Source: Bacillota bacterium (GTDB lineage: Bacteria; Bacillota; Bacilli; Bacillales; Bacillaceae_J). Taken from it: 5,227 bases of DNA. The position numbers and the translations under genes were made by a program. Positions 1-5,227 of the stretch are shown one piece after another. Below the pieces are notes generated by a model that saw nothing but the letters and a program-made list of their open reading frames with translations, searched no databases and was not told the DNA's origin. The DNA lies in contig JAEWMK010000402.1 in assembly GCA_023457235.1 (NCBI GenBank), positions 1-5,227 on the forward strand, read 5' to 3'. Position 1 is the stretch's first letter; each line of letters opens with the position of its first letter.

Positions 1-692
1 AAAAGGTGGATGCAGTATTAGTTGATTTAATTGACCCGCAAGCAATTGTTCCTGCAATTAAGGAATTACATGAGGCAGGGATTCCAGTGGTTACTACTAC
101 ATTGCCAGTAGCCCCTGATGGTGAGGCATATGTAACTTCTCATATAGGTGTAGATAATTTAAACTCTGGGAAGCTTTCTGCACAATTAATGAAGGACGCC
201 TTAGGTGGAAATGGTGGAAATGTAGCTATTATTGAGGGAGCACCAAGTATTATGGTTCAAGAGCGTACGGCAGGATTTAAGGAAGGCATTGAAGGGTCAA
301 ATATAAATCTATTAGAAGTTCAGTCCTCACCATGGGATCGACAAAAAGCATTAGACATCATGCAAAACTATTTAACAAAATATCCTGATTTGAATGGGGT
401 ATTTGTTCAACATGATAGTATGGTTCCGGGTGTAATCCAGGCATTAAAACAAGCCGGGAAGGAAGGTCAAGTGAAAATAGTAGGATTTGGTGCAACAATT
501 GAAGGCACTGAATTGATGAAAGACGGTTCCCTTTATGGAAGTGTTCAGGAAGATTTATGGTGGGAAGCTCAGGAGGGTGCACGTGTAATTGTTGATGCTG
601 TTATGGGAAAAGAGGTTCCTAAAGAAAAACTCGGGGAACAACAATTAATAACAGTAGATAAATTAGATAACTATCAATCTAAAAATTACTAA
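1..692 (+). CDS. Sugar ABC transporter substrate-binding protein, type-1 periplasmic binding fold, 5' truncated
   Basis: This is the extracytoplasmic ligand receptor of the importer encoded downstream. The reading frame is open through the left window edge (the codon at 3-5 encodes Lys, before the Val at 6-8), so the GTG at 6 is an internal valine and the true start, signal peptide and any lipobox cysteine lie outside. Visible family landmarks are the DAVLVDLIDP strand, the inter-domain stretch with SHIGVDN and GGNVAIIEG, QERTAGF (258-278), DRQKALDIMQNYLTKYPD (336-389), FVQHDSM (402-422) and VKIVGFGAT (471-497). These match the Peripla_BP_4 / RbsB order. From memory of E. coli RbsB, the Arg of RERGEGF is kept (R at 264-266). 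The LDR pair becomes TTL (96-104), Phe of ADFDR becomes Trp (333-335), Asn of AQND becomes His (411-413) and Asp of GFDGT becomes Gly (489-491). The family assignment is firm; the ligand is unknown and probably not ribose. A twin Trp (558-563) near the C-terminal hinge is unusual. Confidence 0.93.
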   Translation, partial: KVDAVLVDLIDPQAIVPAIKELHEAGIPVVTTTLPVAPDGEAYVTSHIGVDNLNSGKLSAQLMKDALGGNGGNVAIIEGAPSIMVQERTAGFKEGIEGSNINLLEVQSSPWDRQKALDIMQNYLTKYPDLNGVFVQHDSMVPGVIQALKQAGKEGQVKIVGFGATIEGTELMKDGSLYGSVQEDLWWEAQEGARVIVDAVMGKEVPKEKLGEQQLITVDKLDNYQSKNY

Positions 693-720
693 TCTCAATA
701 AATAATTAATTATAAACATT

Positions 721-758
721 AGCAGTATAGAGAAGGGCAATCACTTTTCTATACTGCT
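721..758 (+). terminator. 15-bp intra-operon hairpin between binding-protein and ATPase genes (attenuator, weak terminator or mRNA stabiliser)
   Basis: The left arm AGCAGTATAGAGAAG (721-735) pairs with CTTTTCTATACTGCT (744-758) over 15 consecutive positions with one G-U wobble (732/747), closing an 8-nt loop GGCAATCA. The stem is followed by TTATAAAATTTATTTATT: T-rich, but broken by A residues rather than a clean U tract. It starts 29 nt after the binding-protein stop and ends 38 nt before the ATPase start. Hairpins here are common in operons encoding binding-protein-dependent transporters. They let the 3' end of the binding-protein message be protected or transcription be partly ended, so the receptor is made in excess. 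Which of the two applies cannot be told from sequence. The stem is clearly visible; the function is inferred. Confidence 0.72.
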
Positions 759-783
759 TTATAAAATTTATTTATTATCTGTG

Positions 784-791
784 GGTGGTGA
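784..791 (+). promoter_or_regulatory. Ribosome binding site of the ABC ATPase gene
   Basis: GGTGGTGA differs from the consensus GGAGGTGA by one base and lies 5-6 nt before the ATG at 797. An in-frame GTG at 785 falls inside this site and so cannot be the start, which sets the start at 797. Confidence 0.7.
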
Positions 792-796
792 AATTA

Positions 797-2275
797 ATGA
801 ATATATTAGAAATGAAAAATATAAGTAAGTCATTTCCCGGAGTAAAAGCATTAAATGACATGAGTTTAACAGTAAAAAAAGGCGAAGTTCATGGACTCTT
901 AGGAGCTAATGGTGCTGGGAAATCAACGTTAATGAAGGTATTGTCCGGAGTAATTTCACCAGATGCAGGAGAGGTAATATTTAAAGGTGAAAAAGTACAA
1001 TTTACTTCGCCTCTGGATGCACAAGAAAATGGGATTGTCATTATTCATCAAGAACTAAGTCTTGTCCCATCATTATCAGTGGCGGAAAATATTTTATTAG
1101 GTCGCTTGGCAGGTAAACCCTACAGTATTAACTGGAAGGAAATGTATAATAAAGCGGAAGTTTTTTTACAAAAGATAGGTACGGATATAAAGCCTTCAAC
1201 TAAAATAAAAAACCTTAGTGTAGCACAAATGCAATTAGTCGAGATTGCTAAAGCTCTTTCCTATGAAGCGGATCTTATTATTATGGATGAACCTTCAGCT
1301 GTATTAAGTGGTACAGAATTAACCCAACTATTTAATACGATTAATTCCTTAACAGAAAAAGGGGTAACGGTTATTTATATTTCACATCGTCTGGAAGAAA
1401 TATTTCATATCTGTGATCGATTAACTATCATGCGGGACGGACAAATTATTGAAACTAGAGATGTTGAAGATACAAATAGGGAGCAAATTATTCGCGGTAT
1501 CGTTGGACGTGAACTTAATGATGAGTATCCATCCCGAGAGTCAACGGAATTTGGCGATAACATATTGTCCGTTAAAAATTTAAGTATTAACGGGAAGTTA
1601 GAAAATATAAATTTTGATATAAAAAAAGGTGAAGTCCTAGGTCTAGCTGGTCTTGTCGGCTCTGGAAGGACTGAGATAGCCCGTTGTATTTTTGGAGCTG
1701 ACCCGATGGATAAAGGTGAAATTTTATATAAGGGGAAAAAAATAAGAATAAAAAACCCAAAACATGCGATAGAACTTGGTATTGCACTTGTTCCTGAGGA
1801 TCGAAAAGAACAAGGTTTAATAACAGCCTTCTCACTTAAACAAAATTTTACAATGGCGGCCTTAAAAAAAATAAATAATAAAGGATTTTTGAAATTTAGA
1901 AAGGAAAATGAAGAATCGAAATCCTTAGTCAACCAATTAAGAATTAAAACACCGTCCGTCCAGCAGATTGCGTTAAATCTAAGTGGGGGAAACCAACAAA
2001 AGGTTGTGGTGGCCAAATATCTCTTTTCTGATGCAGATATCCTTATATTGGATGAACCTACACGTGGTGTGGATGTTGGAGCAAAAAGAGAAATTTATTT
2101 AGTTATTAATGAACTAGTTAAACAAGGAAAAGCAGTTTTACTTATATCATCTGATTGGGAAGAATTGCTGGCATTGAGCGATCGTATTGTAGTCGTGCAT
2201 GAAGGAAAAATCAAAGGAGAACTGGCCGGTGAGGAGGCAAGTTCAGAAAAAATATTAGATCTAGCCCTTACTTAA
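797..2275 (+). CDS. Sugar ABC transporter ATP-binding protein, tandem nucleotide-binding domains (RbsA/MglA type)
   Basis: This cytoplasmic ATPase powers the importer; its 492 residues are the usual length for RbsA-type fused dimers. Domain 1 (about 1-240) has Walker A GANGAGKST (36-44), Q-loop IIHQE (82-86), a degenerate signature LSVAQMQ (140-146), Walker B LIIMDEP (160-166) and H-loop YISHR (194-198). Domain 2 (about 255-492) has a degenerate Walker A GLVGSGRTE (285-293, Arg in place of Lys), VPEDRK (332-337), the full signature LSGGNQQK (395-402), Walker B LILDEPTRGVD (416-426), and SS (451-452) where the H-loop would be. This complementary pattern is typical of the family: domain-1 Walker A and domain-2 signature together would form the competent ATP site. 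The start at 797 follows the SD at 784-791. The stop is 15 nt from the next start, and its neighbours are the two permeases. The substrate cannot be read from an ATPase; names such as ribose or galactose importer would be by homology only. Confidence 0.95.
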   Translation: MNILEMKNISKSFPGVKALNDMSLTVKKGEVHGLLGANGAGKSTLMKVLSGVISPDAGEVIFKGEKVQFTSPLDAQENGIVIIHQELSLVPSLSVAENILLGRLAGKPYSINWKEMYNKAEVFLQKIGTDIKPSTKIKNLSVAQMQLVEIAKALSYEADLIIMDEPSAVLSGTELTQLFNTINSLTEKGVTVIYISHRLEEIFHICDRLTIMRDGQIIETRDVEDTNREQIIRGIVGRELNDEYPSRESTEFGDNILSVKNLSINGKLENINFDIKKGEVLGLAGLVGSGRTEIARCIFGADPMDKGEILYKGKKIRIKNPKHAIELGIALVPEDRKEQGLITAFSLKQNFTMAALKKINNKGFLKFRKENEESKSLVNQLRIKTPSVQQIALNLSGGNQQKVVVAKYLFSDADILILDEPTRGVDVGAKREIYLVINELVKQGKAVLLISSDWEELLALSDRIVVVHEGKIKGELAGEEASSEKILDLALT

Positions 2276-2277
2276 TT

Positions 2278-2285
2278 GGAGGTGA
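2278..2285 (+). promoter_or_regulatory. Ribosome binding site of permease 1
   Basis: A perfect GGAGGTGA begins 2 nt after the ATPase stop codon (TAA 2273-2275). GGAGG is 8 nt from the GTG at 2291, an ideal spacing. An in-frame TTG at 2276 overlaps this site and cannot be the start. Confidence 0.85.
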
Positions 2286-2290
2286 ATAGT

Positions 2291-3292
2291 GTGACAACTG
2301 TTACGGAAACAAAAAAGTCAACTATCGGTCAAATGAAGCACACCTTGAATCCTGCGGATATTGGTCCGGTTATTGCATTAGTTATTTTATTAGTTTTAGG
2401 ATCCATACTAGCGCCTTCATTTTGGACCACTGGAAACATTCTGAATGTTCTGTCCCAAATATCTGTGTTAGGTATAGGTGCATTGGGTATGACATTTGTC
2501 ATCATTACAAGATATTTCGATTTATCCATTGCAGGCTTTTTATCCTTAAGCGGGATTCTCGTTGTTGGCTTACAGTCTTCTTTGGGTACTATTGGCGCTA
2601 TTTTTGCAACTATCATAGTTGCTGTGCTTGTAGGTCTGTTTAATGGTACTATTCTCCGTGTAATTAAAGGAGATTTTGGCGCTTCCATCATGATTACATT
2701 TGGGACGGGAACAATCTTCTCTGCAATTGCTTTATTGTATTCGAAGGGCTATACTCTTGTCCCGAAACAAGACGCACTATTTCTATGGTTTGGGAATGGT
2801 AGAATATTTTCCATTCCAGTTCCTGTTATTCTGTTTTTATTATTCGCGCTTTTACTCCATATCATCTTAAAATACTCGGTGTTTGGAAGGGCTGTTTACT
2901 TAACTGGTGCAAATCCAGTATCAGCAAGGCTGTCTGGTATACCAATTCATCGTATCCAAACGATTACATTTATTATACTAGCCATTTTAGTTGCGGTTGG
3001 TGGTTTAATTCGGAGTTCGCAAACTTTAGGTGCCACAGCAACAGCTGGGCAGGGTTATGAACTAGATGTTATTGCAGCAGTTGCAATAGGTGGAACAAGT
3101 TTAGCCGGCGGTGCTGGAAATATAATGCGAACAATGATTGGTGTTCTAATTATTGGTGTACTTAACAATCTATTCGTACTTATTGGCTTAAGTACATATG
3201 ACCAAATGATGGCAAAGGGCGCGATTATAATAGCAGCTCTGTTGTTAGATTCAAAGACTAACATTCGATTTTTGCTAAGGAGGGGAAAGTAA
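2291..3292 (+). CDS. Sugar ABC transporter permease 1 (RbsC-type, BPD_transp_2 family)
   Basis: This integral membrane subunit of the importer has 333 residues and starts at GTG 2291. After a polar N-terminus (about 1-22) it has a run of hydrophobic segments, roughly at 24-41, 54-73, 79-98, 101-122, 130-150, 175-194, 222-243, 258-275, 282-300 and 307-320. The ATPase-coupling loop is GRAVYLTGANPVSARLSGI (199-217), close to the GxxxYAxGxNxxAAxLSGI pattern of RbsC. The family hallmark DVIAAVAIGGTSLAGGAG follows at 259-276. The segment around RYFDLSIAG (74-82) departs from the usual GGxDLSVG, having Arg-Tyr-Phe before the Asp and an extra Ala before Gly. A basic tail (RFLLRRGK) follows the positive-inside rule. 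It overlaps the second permease gene by one base and presumably pairs with its product as a heterodimer. Family confidence is high; the ligand is unassigned. Confidence 0.94.
   Translation: MTTVTETKKSTIGQMKHTLNPADIGPVIALVILLVLGSILAPSFWTTGNILNVLSQISVLGIGALGMTFVIITRYFDLSIAGFLSLSGILVVGLQSSLGTIGAIFATIIVAVLVGLFNGTILRVIKGDFGASIMITFGTGTIFSAIALLYSKGYTLVPKQDALFLWFGNGRIFSIPVPVILFLLFALLLHIILKYSVFGRAVYLTGANPVSARLSGIPIHRIQTITFIILAILVAVGGLIRSSQTLGATATAGQGYELDVIAAVAIGGTSLAGGAGNIMRTMIGVLIIGVLNNLFVLIGLSTYDQMMAKGAIIIAALLLDSKTNIRFLLRRGK
3277..3283 (+). promoter_or_regulatory. Ribosome binding site of permease 2, inside the permease 1 gene
   Basis: AAGGAGG lies within the last codons of permease 1, 8 nt before the ATG at 3292. 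This supports start 3292 over the in-frame ATG at 3301. Confidence 0.85.
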
Positions 3293-4236
3293 TGGCATAT
3301 ATGAAAGCATTGTATAATCAAAAAGTGCTGCTTATATTAATTGTTCTAATTTTATTTGCCTCATTTTTTGCTCCATACTTCCTGACCTTGGGGAACATCT
3401 TCAACTTGTTAATGGAAATAAGTATATATGGAATTATGGCGTTTGCAATGACCTTTGTCATTCTAAACGGAGAATTTGATTTATCGATAGGCGCCGTCAT
3501 GGCATTTTCCGGCATATTTTTAGCGACCATATCACAACATATGAATATATTTATAGCCATTTTCTTGACAATTCTTTTAGGTGCCATCATTGGATGTGTA
3601 ATGGGGCTATTGGTTAGCTTACTTGGATTTAACTCTTTTATTGTTACGCTTTGTGCGATGTTCTTTTATAATGGTTTGACTCTAAAATTGTCAGATGGAA
3701 AGCCTATTATGAGTCAGGATCCTTTCTTAAATTGGTTAGGTAATGGTTCCTTTTTGTATATACCGAATGTTGTTTGGATATTCATTATATTTTTTGCAAT
3801 AGCGGAATACATTCTTCGCAAGACGAAATATGGCCGTAATGTCTATGCAGTTGGTGGGGATCAAAAAGTGGCGCTATTAACAGGTATCTCAGTAAGATTT
3901 TATAAGGTCAGTGTTTTCGTAATATCAGGTGCTTGTGCTTCTATCGCGGGTATTCTACTAACAGGCATGTTGAATGCCGCATCACCATTTGTTGGAGGCG
4001 CAGCCGCATTATCAGTTATATCTAGTGTAGTTATTGGCGGGACTAGTTTAGCTGGCGGTGAAGGAGGAGTAAAACAAACCATCATGGGACTACTGATTTT
4101 AGGGATTCTTGATAATGCACTTGCATTACTAAATGTCCATTCTTTCTATCAATCTCTAATTTTAGGATGTTTATTAGTTACTGTAATAGGCTGGGACTAC
4201 TATTCTCGAAATGTTAAAGTTGCCAATACCGTTTAA
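3292..4236 (+). CDS. Sugar ABC transporter permease 2 (RbsC-type, BPD_transp_2 family)
   Basis: This second, distinct membrane subunit has 314 residues. The short N-terminus (MAYMKALYNQK) leads directly into the first hydrophobic helix (about 12-31). Later family marks are FVILNGEFDLSIG (55-67, closer to the standard GGxDLSVG than in permease 1), the coupling loop GRNVYAVGGDQKVALLTGI (181-199), and VISSVVIGGTSLAGGEGG (242-259). About eight to ten membrane segments are visible. Its start A is the last base of the permease 1 stop (TAATG), implying translational coupling and matched synthesis. Similarity to permease 1 is clear around these motifs, but the rest differs widely, so this is an old paralogue pair and not a recent tandem copy. 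LsrC/LsrD-type importers also use two different permeases, but no specific substrate can be inferred from that. Confidence 0.94.
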   Translation: MAYMKALYNQKVLLILIVLILFASFFAPYFLTLGNIFNLLMEISIYGIMAFAMTFVILNGEFDLSIGAVMAFSGIFLATISQHMNIFIAIFLTILLGAIIGCVMGLLVSLLGFNSFIVTLCAMFFYNGLTLKLSDGKPIMSQDPFLNWLGNGSFLYIPNVVWIFIIFFAIAEYILRKTKYGRNVYAVGGDQKVALLTGISVRFYKVSVFVISGACASIAGILLTGMLNAASPFVGGAAALSVISSVVIGGTSLAGGEGGVKQTIMGLLILGILDNALALLNVHSFYQSLILGCLLVTVIGWDYYSRNVKVANTV

Positions 4237-4276
4237 ATTACGGAATGTCCAAACAGCTTAAGCTACTTGTTAATAA

Positions 4277-4287
4277 AAGGAAGGGAG
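4277..4287 (+). promoter_or_regulatory. Ribosome binding site of the short-chain dehydrogenase gene
   Basis: The purine-rich AAGGAAGGGAG ends 5 nt before the ATG at 4293. It is the only good SD in the 56-nt gap after permease 2. The in-frame ATG at 4245 has only a weak ACGGA before it. Confidence 0.65.
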
Positions 4288-4292
4288 AGCAT

Positions 4293-5039
4293 ATGGTAAA
4301 CAATAACATCTTTAATGAAAATATTTTTTCAGGAAAGACTGCAGTTGTTACAGGAGGTACATCTGGAATTGGAGCCGCAACTGCAATTCAATTAGCGAGA
4401 TTAGGAGCAAGTGTTTTTGCCATTGGTTTAAATAAAAAAGAATTTATGATCCCAGATGATGTTAAAAATATTGAAGCTATTGAATTGGATGTAACAGATA
4501 AATCGGGTGTTGATTCTTTTTTAAAAAAACTTAATAAGCTTGATATTTTAGTAAACGGAGCCGGAATCAATCAACAAGATGAGCATGATATAGGAATTTT
4601 TGAAAAAGTGATTTCAATAAATTTAACAGCAGCTATGTACTTTAGTAGTTTGGCGAAAAAGTTAATGGTCCAAAATGGGGGAGGCAGTATAGTAAATATT
4701 TCCTCTATGTTTGCTTACTTTGGTTTTAAAGATGGCCCGGCTTATAGCGCAAGTAAAGGTGGGATTGATCAAATAACAAAATCTTTGGCTGTTGCATATT
4801 CAGATGAGAATATTCGCGTAAATGCAGTAGCACCTGGTTGGATTGACACTCCTCTTCTACAACCTCTAAAGGAAACTCCTGTTGGAGAGGACATCATTTT
4901 GAGAACCCCATTAAAAAGATTTGGTCATCCCGATGAAGTTGCCGGGGTAATTGCCTTTTTGTGCTCATCTGCGGCTTCTTGGATCAATGGTGCCATTATA
5001 CCAGTAGATGGAGGGTACTTAACTACTGCTAGTATGTAA
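4293..5039 (+). CDS. Short-chain dehydrogenase/reductase, classical SDR family oxidoreductase
   Basis: This is a cytoplasmic NAD(P)-dependent oxidoreductase of 248 residues, the standard classical-SDR length. The Rossmann nucleotide motif is TGGTSGIG (20-27); the second structural motif is NGAG (88-91), a variant of the common NNAG. The catalytic tetrad is all present: Asn110 (SINLT), Ser138 (NISSM), Tyr151 and Lys155 (YSASK). VNAVAPGWIDTP (176-187) and INGAIIPVDGG (231-241) complete the family pattern. Strand 2 ends in AIGLN (43-47) with neither the acidic residue typical of NAD nor an obvious Arg/Lys of NADP enzymes, so the cofactor is uncertain. The ATG at 4293 is chosen for its SD; starting at 4245 would add 16 residues before the normal SDR N-terminus. 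Its position behind a sugar importer and 13 nt before a zinc dehydrogenase suggests oxidation or reduction of the imported compound or its product. The substrate is unknown; polyol, ketose or sugar-acid dehydrogenases all share this fold. Confidence 0.92.
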   Translation: MVNNNIFNENIFSGKTAVVTGGTSGIGAATAIQLARLGASVFAIGLNKKEFMIPDDVKNIEAIELDVTDKSGVDSFLKKLNKLDILVNGAGINQQDEHDIGIFEKVISINLTAAMYFSSLAKKLMVQNGGGSIVNISSMFAYFGFKDGPAYSASKGGIDQITKSLAVAYSDENIRVNAVAPGWIDTPLLQPLKETPVGEDIILRTPLKRFGHPDEVAGVIAFLCSSAASWINGAIIPVDGGYLTTASM

Positions 5040-5040
5040 A

Positions 5041-5046
5041 AGGAGG
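5041..5046 (+). promoter_or_regulatory. Ribosome binding site of the zinc-dependent dehydrogenase gene
   Basis: A perfect AGGAGG begins one base after the SDR stop codon. It serves the ATG at 5053 (6-nt spacer) or the one at 5056 (9-nt spacer). Confidence 0.85.
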
Positions 5047-5052
5047 CGAAAG

Positions 5053-5227
5053 ATGATGAGAGCTGCTGTCTGGTACACTAGAAAAGATATAAAAGTGGAA
5101 GAAAGAGAAGAAAAGGAAATAACACCTAATGAAGTAAAAGTTAAGGTTGCTTGGGCAGGAATTTGCGGGAGTGATTTACATGAGTATTTGGAAGGTCCGA
5201 TAACAATTCCTGTTAATGCCCCTGATC
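5053..5227 (+). CDS. Zinc-dependent medium-chain alcohol dehydrogenase, 2,3-butanediol dehydrogenase (BdhA)-like, 3' truncated by window end
   Basis: Only the first 58 residues are present. After MMRAAVWYTRKDIKVEE comes an acidic/basic stretch, then VKVKVAWAGICGSDLHEYLEG (28-48) and PITIPV (49-54). Cys38 in GICGSD is the expected catalytic zinc ligand of the GroES-like domain. The GHE motif, structural-zinc cysteines (if any) and Rossmann domain lie beyond the window. The block CGICGSDLHEYL-GPI-IPV closely resembles Bacillus subtilis BdhA ((R,R)-butanediol dehydrogenase) as I recall it, more than threonine or sorbitol dehydrogenases, but those relatives share most of the motif. Start 5053 gives MMRAAV; alignment with BdhA (MKAARW) fits start 5056 equally well or better. 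Enzymes of this group oxidise secondary alcohols of diols and polyols with NAD. In this operon it probably acts on the imported compound or on the SDR product and need not use butanediol. The medium-chain dehydrogenase family is firm; the exact substrate is a guess. Confidence 0.88.
   Translation, partial: MMRAAVWYTRKDIKVEEREEKEITPNEVKVKVAWAGICGSDLHEYLEGPITIPVNAPD

Noticed and set aside
6..8. GTG at 6 as the start of the binding-protein gene
   Set aside because: The frame is open to the left edge, there is no SD, and the encoded protein would begin inside the N-terminal lobe of the binding fold without a signal peptide. The gene is simply cut by the window.
517..530. Possible catabolite-responsive element (TGAAAGACGGTTCC)
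   Set aside because: It does not fit the cre consensus spacing around the central CG, and it lies inside coding sequence far from any likely promoter.
740..796. Possible internal promoter before the ATPase gene (TATAAA at 760-765 or TATTAT at 773-778)
   Set aside because: The region is AT-rich, so -10-like hexamers are expected by chance, and no TTGACA-like box lies 16-18 nt upstream of either.
1405..2016. Long reverse-strand open frame opposite the ATPase gene
   Set aside because: It is antisense to a clearly conserved coding gene, lacks a recognisable domain or good SD, and its composition is that of a reverse complement shadow.
1..4236. Identification as an AI-2 (Lsr) importer because of the two different permeases
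   Set aside because: The binding protein lacks the WDSD-type stretch and APDAN/GFSTP segments I recall from LsrB, and no LsrF/G/K/R genes are present; SDR and zinc dehydrogenase neighbours do not fit.
4229..4243. CCGT...ACGG inverted repeat over the permease 2 stop codon as a terminator
   Set aside because: The stem is only 4 bp with a 7-nt AT loop and no T tract, too weak to be a terminator.

Overview
The window is a single co-directional (+ strand) carbohydrate-uptake operon, cut at both ends, from a low-GC Gram-positive bacterium, most likely a Bacillaceae-type Firmicute. The reasons are the AT-rich composition and codon use, strong Shine-Dalgarno (SD) sites close to the AGGAGGTGA consensus, a GTG start, very tight gene spacing, and a final gene whose N-terminus closely resembles Bacillus 2,3-butanediol dehydrogenase BdhA. 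No RNA gene, mobile element, CRISPR array or pseudogene was seen.

Layout: (1) positions 1-692, the C-terminal two thirds or so of a type-1 periplasmic-binding-fold sugar-binding protein whose N-terminus lies outside the window. (2) Positions 693-796, a 104-nt spacer with a strong 15-bp hairpin (721-758) and the ribosome binding site of the next gene. (3) 797-2275, a double-domain RbsA/MglA-type ABC ATPase. (4) 2291-3292 and 3292-4236, two different RbsC-type permeases overlapping by one base. (5) 4293-5039, a classical short-chain dehydrogenase/reductase (SDR). (6) 5053-5227, the first 58 codons of a zinc-dependent medium-chain dehydrogenase of the BdhA/sorbitol dehydrogenase type, cut by the window end.

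Together the genes describe a complete CUT2-class (ribose/galactose/AI-2-type) ABC importer with a heterodimeric membrane domain, joined to two NAD(P)-dependent alcohol/polyol-type dehydrogenases. The simplest reading is import of a small polyol, sugar or diol-like compound followed by oxidation in the cytoplasm. The substrate cannot be fixed from sequence: in the binding protein most positions that contact ribose in E. coli RbsB are changed, so a plain ribose annotation would be unsafe. The hairpin after the binding-protein gene is a plausible device for making more binding protein than ATPase or permease.

I found no sign of a radically new system. The points worth follow-up are the unassigned ligand, the hairpin, the unequal permease pair and the pairing of an SDR with a BdhA-like dehydrogenase. 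Three gene starts (ATPase, first permease, SDR) are best placed downstream of the longest open frame.
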